The notes beneath the pieces are model-generated. The model was not told the origin of the DNA and did not search any database. It saw only the letters and a list, made by a program, of their open reading frames with translations. A program made the translations under genes and the position numbers. This document shows, piece after piece, positions 1-6,457 of a stretch of DNA of 12,484 bases (position 1 is the stretch's first letter; the number at the start of each line of letters is the position of its first letter). The stretch spans positions 1-12,484 of the forward strand of contig CAMDAL010000090.1 in NCBI GenBank assembly GCA_945888565.1. The letters are read 5' to 3'. This stretch comes from Devosia equisanguinis (GTDB lineage Bacteria; Pseudomonadota; Alphaproteobacteria; Rhizobiales; Devosiaceae).

Positions 1-1
1 C

Positions 2-826
2 ACCGACAGCGCCGTCGCCATTGTCGCGCCGCGTACGTCCTCGACCGAGAAGGTCATGCGCATCGTGGTGCCCGTCACCATGCTCTTGCTGGCGATCGTC
101 GCCTGGCACTTCACGGTCGCGCTCAACAACATCCCGAAGTACATCCTGCCCACGCCGGCCGACGTGGTCCTGTCGCTGTGGAACGACTGGCCCACCCTGC
201 TGCCGGCGCTGATGGTCACGCTCAGGATCACCGTCACTGCCTTGACCCTGGCGCTGATCGGCGGGGTGGCGATGGCCATCCTGCTGGTGCAGAGCAAGTG
301 GATCGAACTGGCGCTTTTCCCCTATGCCGTCATCCTGCAGGTGACTCCGGTCATCGCGATTGCGCCGCTGTTGCTCATCTACGTGCATGACACGCAGTCA
401 GTGCTGCTGATCATCGCCTTCCTCGTCGCCTTCTTCCCGATCCTGTCGAACATGGTGGCGGGGCTAAAGAGCGTCGATCACAACCTACTCAACCTCTACG
501 ACCTGTACGGCGCCTCGCGCTGGCAGACGCTGATCTACCTCAAGCTGCCGGCCGCCCTGCCCTACTTCATGGCCGGCCTCCGGATCGCGGGTGGCCTGGC
601 GTTGATTGCCGCCGTAGTGGCGGAGTTCGCCGCCGGCACTGCCGGACAAGGCTCTGGACTGGCGTTCCGCCTGCTCGAAGCGCAGTACCGGTTGAACATC
701 CCGCGGCTGTTCGCTGCGCTGATCCTGCTGACCTCAACCGGCATTGCCATCTTCGGCATTACCTCGTTCATCGCCTGGTTCTCGCTGCATCGCTGGCACG
801 AGAGCGCTATCCGGCGGGAGAACTAG
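2..826 (+). CDS. ABC transporter permease, SsuC/TauC/ThiX type (5' partial)
   Basis: Inner-membrane permease of the binding-protein-dependent transport family (BPD_transp_1), in the sulfonate/taurine/nitrate/pyrimidine-precursor importer branch. The frame is open to the left window edge, so the gene probably starts outside; the ATG at 56 is the first internal Met, preceded by a plausible cytoplasmic tail. Counting from that Met, hydrophobic segments lie near residues 3-23, 50-78, 88-110, 115-135, 175-193 and 217-243. The EAA loop that contacts the ATPase is at about 147-176 (LYGASRWQ, then KLPAALP). No substrate can be read from the permease alone. The deaminase starts 3 bp after the stop, so the two are probably co-transcribed, and the importer presumably supplies the deaminase's substrate. 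The ATPase and binding protein should lie upstream. Family call is strong; substrate is inference. Confidence 0.9.
   Translation, partial: TDSAVAIVAPRTSSTEKVMRIVVPVTMLLLAIVAWHFTVALNNIPKYILPTPADVVLSLWNDWPTLLPALMVTLRITVTALTLALIGGVAMAILLVQSKWIELALFPYAVILQVTPVIAIAPLLLIYVHDTQSVLLIIAFLVAFFPILSNMVAGLKSVDHNLLNLYDLYGASRWQTLIYLKLPAALPYFMAGLRIAGGLALIAAVVAEFAAGTAGQGSGLAFRLLEAQYRLNIPRLFAALILLTSTGIAIFGITSFIAWFSLHRWHESAIRREN
816..820 (+). promoter_or_regulatory. Shine-Dalgarno for the TTG-started deaminase
   Basis: GGGAG lies 9 nt before a TTG at 830, inside the end of the permease gene. It supports the non-ATG start, since no ATG occurs in the frame before residue 24, which would cut into the first beta strand of the family. 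Confidence 0.5.
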
Positions 827-829
827 GCT

Positions 830-2146
830 TTGTTTGGCACTCCGTCCCTTTCCACGGGCGCCGTCACCCTCCGCAACGCGCGGGTGCCGGCGGCTGCCAT
901 GGGCAGCATTGGCAACGGCTCGGTGGCCTCTGTCGATATCGAGATCGCGGATGGCAGGATCGCTGCCATCCGGCCCGCCGGCAGCGCCCCGATTTCTGGC
1001 CCGTCGCACGAGATGGATCAGGGACTGGTGCTGCCAGCTTTCGTGGACATCCACACGCATCTCGACAAGGGCCAGATCTGGCCGCGCAAGGAAAATCCCG
1101 ACGGCACCTGGATGGGCGCGCTGCTCGCCGTCGCCAATGACCGGGAACGGATGTGGGCGGCCGAGGATGTCGAGCGCCGCTTCGACTTTGCGCTGCGCTG
1201 CGCCTATGCGCACGGCACCGCCGCCATTCGTACCCATCTTGATTCCGCCCCGCCGCAGCATGAGATCAGCTGGGCGCTGTTCGAGAAGATGCGCGACAAG
1301 TGGGCCGGTCGCATCGAGTTGCAGGCCGCGGCCATCGTCGGCCCTGACACGCTGGTGACCCCGCATGAACTCGACACCGTGGCGCGACAGGTGAAGGCGT
1401 CGGGCGGCCTGATGGGCGGCTCGGTGGCCACCTTCGACCGCTCGAAGGAAGCCATGTTGCGGGTGGTCGAGAAGGCGGGTGAGCTCGGCATCGACCTCGA
1501 TCTACACACCGACGAGACCGGCAATCCTGACGCGCACGCCCTGCTCCACCTCGCAGAAGCGGTGCTGGAAACAGGGTATACCGGCAAGGTCATGGCGGGA
1601 CATTGCTGCGTGCTGACGGTGCAGGACGAGCGCACCGTGCGCACCACCATCGACAAGGCCGTAGAGGCGGGCATCGCCATCGTCTCGCTGCCGATGTGCA
1701 ACATCTATCTGCAGGATCGCGACAACGCCAACGGCCGGGTCCGCACGCCGATCCGGCGGGGCGCGACGCTGCTCAACGAATTCAAGACAGCCGGTGCCGT
1801 CGTCGCCATCGCGTCGGATAACACCCGCGACCCGTTCTATGCCTATGGCGACCTCGACGGGGTGGAAGTGCTGCGCGAGGGTGCCCGTATCCTGCAGTTC
1901 GACCATCCGCAGGACATGGCGTGGGACTGGGTGCGGGCCGTCGGCAGCGCGCCCGCCGCGCATGCCGGGTTTGCCTACAAGGCAGTGATCGAGCCAAGCG
2001 CTCCGGCCGACCTCGTGCTGTTCCGTGCCCGCACCTGGACCGAACTGAACTCGCGACCGCAAGCTGATCGGATTGTCCTGCGTCAAGGCAAGGCGATCGA
2101 CACGACGCTACCGGATTACCGCGAACTCGACGACCTGATGGAGTAA
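830..2146 (+). CDS. CodA-like amidohydrolase (cytosine deaminase family, substrate uncertain)
   Basis: Metal-dependent amidohydrolase of 438 aa resembling E. coli cytosine deaminase CodA along its length. Visible active-site elements are the HxH metal ligands H75/H77 (FVDIHTHLDK), HTDE at 226-229 (H226 as ligand and E229 as the proton shuttle, like CodA HCDE), H258 (MAGHCC) and the metal aspartate D330 (ASDNTRDPF). NIYLQDR at 291-297 matches the CodA NIHLQGR segment. Two positions differ. CodA's FPQ, whose Gln binds the pyrimidine, is replaced by VGP near 170-172, and the residue after the metal Asp is Asn rather than Asp. A deaminase or amidohydrolase acting on a ring other than cytosine is therefore plausible. 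Start is TTG with GGGAG upstream. It sits between an importer permease and an FAD oxidase. Fold certain; substrate inferred. Confidence 0.85.
   Translation: MFGTPSLSTGAVTLRNARVPAAAMGSIGNGSVASVDIEIADGRIAAIRPAGSAPISGPSHEMDQGLVLPAFVDIHTHLDKGQIWPRKENPDGTWMGALLAVANDRERMWAAEDVERRFDFALRCAYAHGTAAIRTHLDSAPPQHEISWALFEKMRDKWAGRIELQAAAIVGPDTLVTPHELDTVARQVKASGGLMGGSVATFDRSKEAMLRVVEKAGELGIDLDLHTDETGNPDAHALLHLAEAVLETGYTGKVMAGHCCVLTVQDERTVRTTIDKAVEAGIAIVSLPMCNIYLQDRDNANGRVRTPIRRGATLLNEFKTAGAVVAIASDNTRDPFYAYGDLDGVEVLREGARILQFDHPQDMAWDWVRAVGSAPAAHAGFAYKAVIEPSAPADLVLFRARTWTELNSRPQADRIVLRQGKAIDTTLPDYRELDDLME
2140..2143 (+). promoter_or_regulatory. Shine-Dalgarno for the FAD oxidase
   Basis: GGAG overlaps the last codons of the deaminase gene, 7 nt before the ATG at 2151. 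It supports that start and coupled translation across the 4-bp intergenic gap. Confidence 0.55.
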
Positions 2147-2150
2147 CAAC

Positions 2151-3560
2151 ATGAACCTCGAAGGCTTCCGCGCCGCGCTCGGCGACATTCCGGTCGAAGA
2201 CAATGCGCGCATCGTGCAGCAGAAGAGCCGCGACCACTACTGGTACTCGCCGCGCCTGAAGGCGCAACTCGACGGCGTGACCGCGCAGCTCGTCGTTTCC
2301 CCCCGCTCGACCGAGGAAGTCGTGACGACGCTGAAGGCGGCGTTCGCCAACGAGGTGCCGATCACCCCGCGTGGCGCCGGCACCGGCAATTACGGGCAGG
2401 CGATGCCGCTATCGGGTGGCGCGATGCTCAGCCTCACCAACATGGACAAGGTGCTGAAGATCGAGAAGGACCGCGTTCGCGCCGAGGCCGGCGTGATCAT
2501 GGAAAAGCTCGACGAGGAAACCGCCCACGCGGTGAACGGCGAACTGCGCTTTCACCCCTCGACCTACCGGATGGCGACCCTGGGCGGCTTCATCGCCGGC
2601 GGGTCGGGCGGCGTTGGCTCCATTCGCTGGGGCGGGCTGCGCAATTTCGGCAATATCCTCGGGCTGAAGGTCGTGACCTGCGAGGCCGAGCCGCGCGTGC
2701 TCGACCTCACGGGGCCGGACATCCTCAAGGTCGCGCATGCCTACGGCACCAACGGCATCATCGTCGAAGCCGAGATGCCGCTGACGGCGCATTACGACTG
2801 GGTCGACATGATGGTCGGCTTCGATTCGATCATGGAGGCCTGCGCCTTCGCCGAGCAGGTTGCTCGGCAGGATGGCCTGCTCTGCAAGGAAATCTCGCCC
2901 GTCGCGGCGCCGCTGGCCCATGACTATTTCAACCGCCACCGGCCCTATATCCGCTCGCGCGAGCAATCGGTGGTGCTGCTGATGGTGGCGCCCGCCGCCG
3001 TGCCGGCGATGGTCGACTTCGTTGAATTCCACAAGGGCGACATGCTGGTGAACGCGGCAACGCTGGACGCCGAGACGAAGGCCAAGCTGCCGCCGATCTA
3101 CGAGCTCGCCTGGAACCACACCACGCTGCGCGGCCTCAAGATCGACCCGACGATCACGTACCTGCAGACCCAGTATCCGGACCTCGCGCACGTCCAGTGG
3201 GCAGTCGACACGTTCGGCGACGAGATGCCGATGCATATCGAGATGACCCGTTTCGACGGGCGCATCGTGTTCTCCGGCCTGCCGGTGGTGCGCTACACCT
3301 CCGAGGAGCGGCTCGAGGAGATAATCCGGCTGCATGAGGAAAATGGCTGCCTCGTCTTCAACCCGCATCGCTACACCCTCGAGGAGGGCGGGATGAAGAA
3401 GACCGACCGGGCGCAACTGCAGTTCAAGAAGGAGGCCGACCCCAAGGGCATCCTGAACCCGGGCAAGATGATCGCCTGGGACGATCCGGATTTCGACTTC
3501 GACTCGGGCCGCACCTGGCTGTTCACCGGGCTGTACACGCTGGGTACCGCGGCCGAATGA
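2151..3560 (+). CDS. GlcD-type FAD-binding oxidoreductase
   Basis: Flavin-linked oxidase or dehydrogenase of 469 aa in the PCMH/FAD_binding_4 family (glycolate oxidase GlcD, vanillyl-alcohol oxidase type). Residues about 44-210 form the FAD domain, with the pyrophosphate-binding loop PRGAGTGNYG at 73-82, a second conserved stretch GGFIAGGSGGVGS at 145-157, and GTNGIIVEAEM near 199-209. The remainder is the substrate/cap domain, ending with the family signature NPHRYTLEEGG and LNPGKM (435-440) that closes over the flavin. No cysteine-rich Fe-S segment is present, so electrons must go to oxygen, a quinone or a partner. It starts 4 bp after the deaminase and its stop overlaps the next gene, a flavodoxin-fold reductase. 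The likely role is oxidation of the deaminated product; the substrate is unknown. Confidence 0.88.
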   Translation: MNLEGFRAALGDIPVEDNARIVQQKSRDHYWYSPRLKAQLDGVTAQLVVSPRSTEEVVTTLKAAFANEVPITPRGAGTGNYGQAMPLSGGAMLSLTNMDKVLKIEKDRVRAEAGVIMEKLDEETAHAVNGELRFHPSTYRMATLGGFIAGGSGGVGSIRWGGLRNFGNILGLKVVTCEAEPRVLDLTGPDILKVAHAYGTNGIIVEAEMPLTAHYDWVDMMVGFDSIMEACAFAEQVARQDGLLCKEISPVAAPLAHDYFNRHRPYIRSREQSVVLLMVAPAAVPAMVDFVEFHKGDMLVNAATLDAETKAKLPPIYELAWNHTTLRGLKIDPTITYLQTQYPDLAHVQWAVDTFGDEMPMHIEMTRFDGRIVFSGLPVVRYTSEERLEEIIRLHEENGCLVFNPHRYTLEEGGMKKTDRAQLQFKKEADPKGILNPGKMIAWDDPDFDFDSGRTWLFTGLYTLGTAAE

Positions 3561-4159
3561 AGGTCCTTGTCGTCCACGCCCACCCGGTCGAAACCAGCTA
3601 CAACCGCGCTTTGTTCAACGCTGCCTGCGAGGCGCTGCGCGCCAAGGGCGACGAGGTGGATGCGCTCAATCTCTACGACGAGGAGTTCCGCGCGGTGATG
3701 AGCCGCACCGAACGGCTCGAGTACCACGACGTGCCGGGCAACCTGACGCCCGAGATCAAGCCCTATGTCGACAGGCTCCGCGCCTGCGACAAGATCGTGT
3801 TCGTCCATCCGGTGTGGAACTACGGCTACCCGGCGATCCTCAAGGGCTTCTTCGACCGAATCTTCCTGCCCGGCGTGTCGTTCGTGCTGATCGGCGGCAC
3901 CGAGTCCGACAAGGGCAAGCTCGTGCCGAACATGAAGAACATCAAGAAGGTCGCCTACATCACCACCTATGGCGGCGACTGGTTCCGGACCTGGATCATG
4001 GGCGATCCGCCGCGGCGACTGGCGATGCGCTGGGCGTGGATTACGTTCGGTACGCCGCGGCCGCCGAAATACCTGGCGCTCTACGACATGAACAACCAGA
4101 CGGCAGAGGGCCTCAAGGCCTTCATCGACAAGGTGAAGCGCGAGATGGCGGCGTTCTGA
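3557..4159 (+). CDS. NAD(P)H dehydrogenase (quinone)-like, Flavodoxin_2 fold
   Basis: Soluble flavoprotein of 200 aa, matching the usual length of the KefF/MdaB/NQO1-like Flavodoxin_2 family. The first strand and phosphate loop are MKVLVVHAHPVETSYN at 1-16. The family's central signature is at 83-101 (VHPVWNYGYPAILKGFFDR), and AYITTYGGDW at 134-142 contributes to the flavin pocket. Such enzymes transfer two electrons from NAD(P)H to quinones or other acceptors through FMN or FAD. The ATG overlaps the oxidase stop (ATGA), and no separate Shine-Dalgarno is visible, so translation is probably coupled. It is the last gene of the operon. It may reduce a reactive intermediate made by the oxidase, or regenerate an electron carrier. 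Family assignment is firm; its place in the pathway is inferred. Confidence 0.87.
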   Translation: MKVLVVHAHPVETSYNRALFNAACEALRAKGDEVDALNLYDEEFRAVMSRTERLEYHDVPGNLTPEIKPYVDRLRACDKIVFVHPVWNYGYPAILKGFFDRIFLPGVSFVLIGGTESDKGKLVPNMKNIKKVAYITTYGGDWFRTWIMGDPPRRLAMRWAWITFGTPRPPKYLALYDMNNQTAEGLKAFIDKVKREMAAF

Positions 4160-4268
4160 CATCGGTTTATCCCCTTTGTGCATAGATCATCGCATCGTGG
4201 GGAAGAGCGGGGGTAAGTCCGAGAAAGCCCGGATACCGAGCCTTTTCTGAAGAGCCCGATCAAGAGTG

Positions 4269-4293
4269 AGGCGCAGATGCCGCGGCTGCGCCT
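4269..4293 (+). terminator. Candidate terminator hairpin after the catabolic operon
   Basis: AGGCGCAG and CTGCGCCT form a perfect 8-bp stem around a 9-nt loop, 110 bp after the last operon gene. No T-run follows, so it is not a classic intrinsic terminator. It may be a Rho-assisted end, an mRNA-stabilising hairpin, or a protein site. Confidence 0.3.
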
Positions 4294-4309
4294 TCGAATT
4301 GGCATGATG

Positions 4310-4337
4310 CTGAACGGCACCTGAACGAACGTTCAGG
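4310..4337. promoter_or_regulatory. Operator-like palindrome with an extra half-site
   Basis: CCTGAACG-AA-CGTTCAGG is an 8-bp perfect inverted repeat at 4320-4337. A further CTGAACG copy at 4310-4316 lies 11 bp, one helical turn, before the left arm at 4321. The shape suits a dimeric repressor such as a TetR-family protein. It sits 113 bp before the secreted-protein start and about 30 bp before a candidate -35 box. No regulator gene is in the window, so the binding protein is unknown. Confidence 0.45.
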
Positions 4338-4365
4338 AGAGTGATCGTGCACGAGGCTCGGGATG

Positions 4366-4395
4366 TTGATGCGCTCGGCACGTTGTGGCTACGAT
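4366..4395 (+). promoter_or_regulatory. Candidate sigma-70-type promoter for the secreted protein
   Basis: TTGATG (4366-4371), an 18-bp spacer and TACGAT (4390-4395) lie about 55 bp before the start codon at 4450 and just downstream of the palindrome at 4320-4337. Matches are moderate and were picked by eye. Confidence 0.33.
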
Positions 4396-4437
4396 GCCGG
4401 GCACGGCCCGTTGGCCGACTGTTTTCGACCGGAATCC

Positions 4438-4442
4438 GGAGA
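4438..4442 (+). promoter_or_regulatory. Shine-Dalgarno fixing the start at 4450
   Basis: GGAGA lies 7 nt before the ATG at 4450. It favours this start over the in-frame ATG at 4363, because only the 4450 start puts the signal peptide at the N-terminus. Confidence 0.6.
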
Positions 4443-4449
4443 ACGCCCG

Positions 4450-5052
4450 ATGGCGAAGAACGCAAATCGACTGGCAGCCGTGCTGCTTATGGGCCTGGCG
4501 GTGGCTGCGCCGCTGCCCGCGCTGGCGGCAGAGTGCCCTGCCGAGCGAGCGGTCTACGGCCTCGAGACTGAGGATGGTCCGCTGGAGCTGGGCTTCATCC
4601 CGGCGCGCTCGATGGCGACGATCGCCTCCGATCTCTACCTCTATCTCACCACGCCGCAGCGGACCTACTGGTTCACGTTTTCGGTGTCGAACGGCTATAG
4701 CGGCATGACGCTTTGGCCGGTGTCAGACCCGCGCGGCCCGGATGCCGAGCCAGATGGCCCGCGACAACTGCTCGACCTCGACGCCGAGGGGGAGGACCTG
4801 GCGGAACGGCAGGACGTAGCCCGCTCGCTGCGCTTTTATGCCCTAGACGAAGACCTGACCTTCTGGTTCGTGCCACCCAATGCAGGCGAACCGGCGCCCC
4901 ACTACGTGATGATGCCCGAGATCGGCCTCACACTCTGGTACAGCCCCAAGGCGCTGACCGAGGATGCGACGGCCGATCTTGATCCCATTCGGCGCGGCAT
5001 CTTCCAGCAGACGGCGTGCCTCGACGAGCCGCGCGCACCCGCCTGGCCCTGA
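4450..5052 (+). CDS. Secreted protein of unknown function
   Basis: No family was recognised. The 200-aa product has a classic Sec signal peptide at 1-27 (basic start MAKNANR, hydrophobic core, ALAA cleavage region), so it should be exported to the periplasm. No lipobox precedes the first Cys (C29). The mature part is acidic and rich in aromatic residues (YWFTFS, FWFVPP, LTLWYSP), which suggests a beta-rich fold. Only two cysteines, C29 and one near the C-terminus, remain after the signal peptide, so a disulfide is possible. The start is chosen by GGAGA and the signal peptide. A palindrome and a candidate promoter precede it, so it is probably transcribed alone. Its end is 9 bp from the end of the convergent hydrolase gene. 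Confidence 0.75.
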   Translation: MAKNANRLAAVLLMGLAVAAPLPALAAECPAERAVYGLETEDGPLELGFIPARSMATIASDLYLYLTTPQRTYWFTFSVSNGYSGMTLWPVSDPRGPDAEPDGPRQLLDLDAEGEDLAERQDVARSLRFYALDEDLTFWFVPPNAGEPAPHYVMMPEIGLTLWYSPKALTEDATADLDPIRRGIFQQTACLDEPRAPAWP

Positions 5053-5061
5053 GGGTGGGCG

Positions 5062-6063
5062 TCAGCCGTACTTCCAGCCGCGCTTGAACTGGTAGAAGAC
5101 GTGCAGGCCGATCTTGGTCAGCTTGGTCATGCGCGGGGCCCAGTGGGGGCGGACGTAGGTGGCGTGGTAGTGCGTGGCGTAGCCGACCTCGGTCAGGTAC
5201 TCCTTGCCGGAGACGACCTCGGAAGCGATCTGCTGGGCCTGCTTCCACGACTTCTGGTCGTTGATCTTTTCCGGGATGCCATCGCAGGCGAAGGAGAACT
5301 GGCAGGCGTTGCGCTTGCTCTGGTTCTGGAACACCACGCCGCAGATCGTGCTGGGGTAGAGCTTGTGGCCGACGCGGTTCATCACGACCTGCGCGACCGC
5401 GACCTGGCCGCGATAGCTCTCGCCGCGGGCCTCGAAGTAGATGGCCGTGGCCATGCACCACATTTCCTTGTCGGAAAACTTCTTGCCCTTCTTGTCGCTC
5501 ACGGTGCCATCGAACAGCGTAGCGGGCAGTTCCTCGCGGGCGTAGGCCAGCTCCTTGCTCATGGTCCGCGGCGTCGGCACCGCGTCCTCAGGCGCGAAGG
5601 CATTGATGGCGTCGAGGGCGGCGGAGTTGGTCATGTCGGGGTCGATCGAGGCGACCTGGATGGTTTCGGCCGTTCCGGTGACCGGCGTCTCCGCCACGGC
5701 GACAACCTCGGGGTTGCGCAGGGCCGCGATACGGGCGCGGATATCGGAGAAATCGGCGGCCATGGCGAGCAGGTCGACCTGCGGTCGCGCCCGATCCTGC
5801 TTCAGCGCCCGGTTGGTGCCGGTGAAGCTGGCGCTGTCGAACAGGTCGATCGAGCCGGTGATGATCACATCGGTGCCGACACGCGCGATGGTGGCAGCCG
5901 GAACCGCCGCAACAGCGACAGGATCGGCCAGCACGCCCGGGGCGTTGGCAGGAAGAGCAAGGGCAGCGCTCGAGCCAGCGAGCATCACCATGCCGAGCAG
6001 GCCTTTGAGCACGGCCAGCTCACGACGAGCCCGGCTGAGCGGGGTGGTCCTGTAATGGGCCAT
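5062..6063 (-). CDS. Cell wall hydrolase, SleB/CwlJ family
   Basis: Probable peptidoglycan lytic enzyme of 333 aa. An N-terminal hydrophobic segment at about 17-37 (VLKGLLGMVMLAGSSAALAL) is a signal peptide or anchor placing it in the periplasm. A long Ala/Pro/Val-rich linker of about 150 residues follows. The Hydrolase_2 domain runs from about 199 to 330: AIYFEARGES holds the likely catalytic E211, then GQVAVAQVVMNRV, and a Cys-containing GVVFQNQSKRNACQFSFACDG region seen in proteobacterial members. In spore formers SleB cleaves cortex peptidoglycan; here a role in wall remodelling is inferred. The ATG at 6063 is preferred because it gives a short basic N-terminus before the hydrophobic segment; a TTG at 6096 would add 11 residues. 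No strong ribosome site is visible. It ends 9 bp from the convergent gene. Confidence 0.9.
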   Translation of the reverse strand: MAHYRTTPLSRARRELAVLKGLLGMVMLAGSSAALALPANAPGVLADPVAVAAVPAATIARVGTDVIITGSIDLFDSASFTGTNRALKQDRARPQVDLLAMAADFSDIRARIAALRNPEVVAVAETPVTGTAETIQVASIDPDMTNSAALDAINAFAPEDAVPTPRTMSKELAYAREELPATLFDGTVSDKKGKKFSDKEMWCMATAIYFEARGESYRGQVAVAQVVMNRVGHKLYPSTICGVVFQNQSKRNACQFSFACDGIPEKINDQKSWKQAQQIASEVVSGKEYLTEVGYATHYHATYVRPHWAPRMTKLTKIGLHVFYQFKRGWKYG

Positions 6064-6153
6064 TACGCTTTTACTATCCACGCGAGTACGCAACAACGAC
6101 GCGCCGGCACCTCAGCTAAACTGTGACGCAAATGCCGACAGACCGGATAATGC

Positions 6154-6169
6154 GGGGTTAGGGTTAGGG
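6154..6169 (+). repeat. Short telomere-like G-tract, GGGGTTAGGGTTAGGG
   Basis: Three G-runs are separated by TTA, and a GG at 6173-6174 could act as a fourth run. It lies about 90 bp upstream of the minus-strand hydrolase start. A two-tetrad G-quadruplex on the plus strand is possible; chance is also possible. Confidence 0.4.
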
Positions 6170-6279
6170 CGAGGTAAACGCGATCATCACGGCGCGGATT
6201 TGAGTGTGCCGTGACGGGATTGCGATGGTTTGCGGTTTGTTATTGGCAGGGCGATAGTGGCGTTGGCGTTCGGCGGGCA

Positions 6280-6442
6280 CCCCCTCCACCAGCCTGCGGC
6301 TGGTCCCCCTCCCCCGCTAAAGCGGTGGAGGAGCAAGTCGAGGTCAGCGCCTCGAAACAGCGGCAAGCGCCGAGGTGGCAGTGCTCCTCCACCGCGAAGC
6401 GGGGGAGGGGGACCGCGCATCGCAGATGCGTGGTGGAGGGGG
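6280..6442. repeat. Composite inverted-repeat element with CCCCCTCCACC ends
   Basis: The left arm (6280-6335) and right arm (6382-6442) are imperfect reverse complements. Shared blocks are CCCCCTCCACCA at the tips, TCCCCCTCCCCCGCT in the middle and GCGGTGGAGGAGCA inside. Each arm has its own small hairpins: ACCAGCC-TGC-GGCTGGT at 6288-6304 and CGCATC-GCA-GATGCG in the right arm at about 6417-6431. The central 46 bp is not part of the palindrome. Similar C-rich palindromic repeats are common between genes in alphaproteobacteria. No transposase is present, so it would be a non-autonomous, REP- or MITE-like element. Its right tip is 15 bp from the PPDK-like stop codon, so it may also end or stabilise that transcript. 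Confidence 0.75.
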
Positions 6443-6457
6443 CCGTCCGGCCCTGCC

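Larger units (their letters stand above)
6064..6457. other. 394-bp non-coding region between the PPDK-like and SleB genes
   Basis: No credible gene lies here. It holds the unassigned promoter of the minus-strand hydrolase (about 6064-6150), a G-rich (GGGTTA)n stretch at 6154-6169, a unique segment to about 6279, and the inverted-repeat element at 6280-6442. Reading frames crossing it are continuations of antisense frames in high-GC DNA. Confidence 0.7.

Noticed and set aside
2409..3416. 335-codon open frame antisense to the FAD oxidase
   Set aside because: The oxidase has clear family motifs across the same stretch; the antisense product has none.
4363..4449. N-terminal extension of the secreted protein from an ATG at 4363
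   Set aside because: It would bury the signal peptide at residue 30; GGAGA at 4438-4442 supports the 4450 start.
4341..4571. GTG-started 76-codon frame with GGAGAG just upstream, right after the palindrome
   Set aside because: It overlaps the secreted-protein signal peptide in another frame and has Arg/Gly-rich low-complexity sequence. The Shine-Dalgarno-like bases are part of the palindrome.
5101..6126. 341-codon plus-strand frame antisense to the SleB-family gene
   Set aside because: Low-complexity Gly/Asp/Val/Arg translation; the minus-strand frame has a signal segment and catalytic motif.
6154..6169. Eukaryotic telomere or assembly contamination
   Set aside because: Only two TTAGGG-type units, embedded in continuous bacterial sequence with intact genes on both sides.
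6280..6442. Insertion sequence or CRISPR array
   Set aside because: No transposase frame and no regularly spaced direct repeats; the structure is a single composite palindrome.
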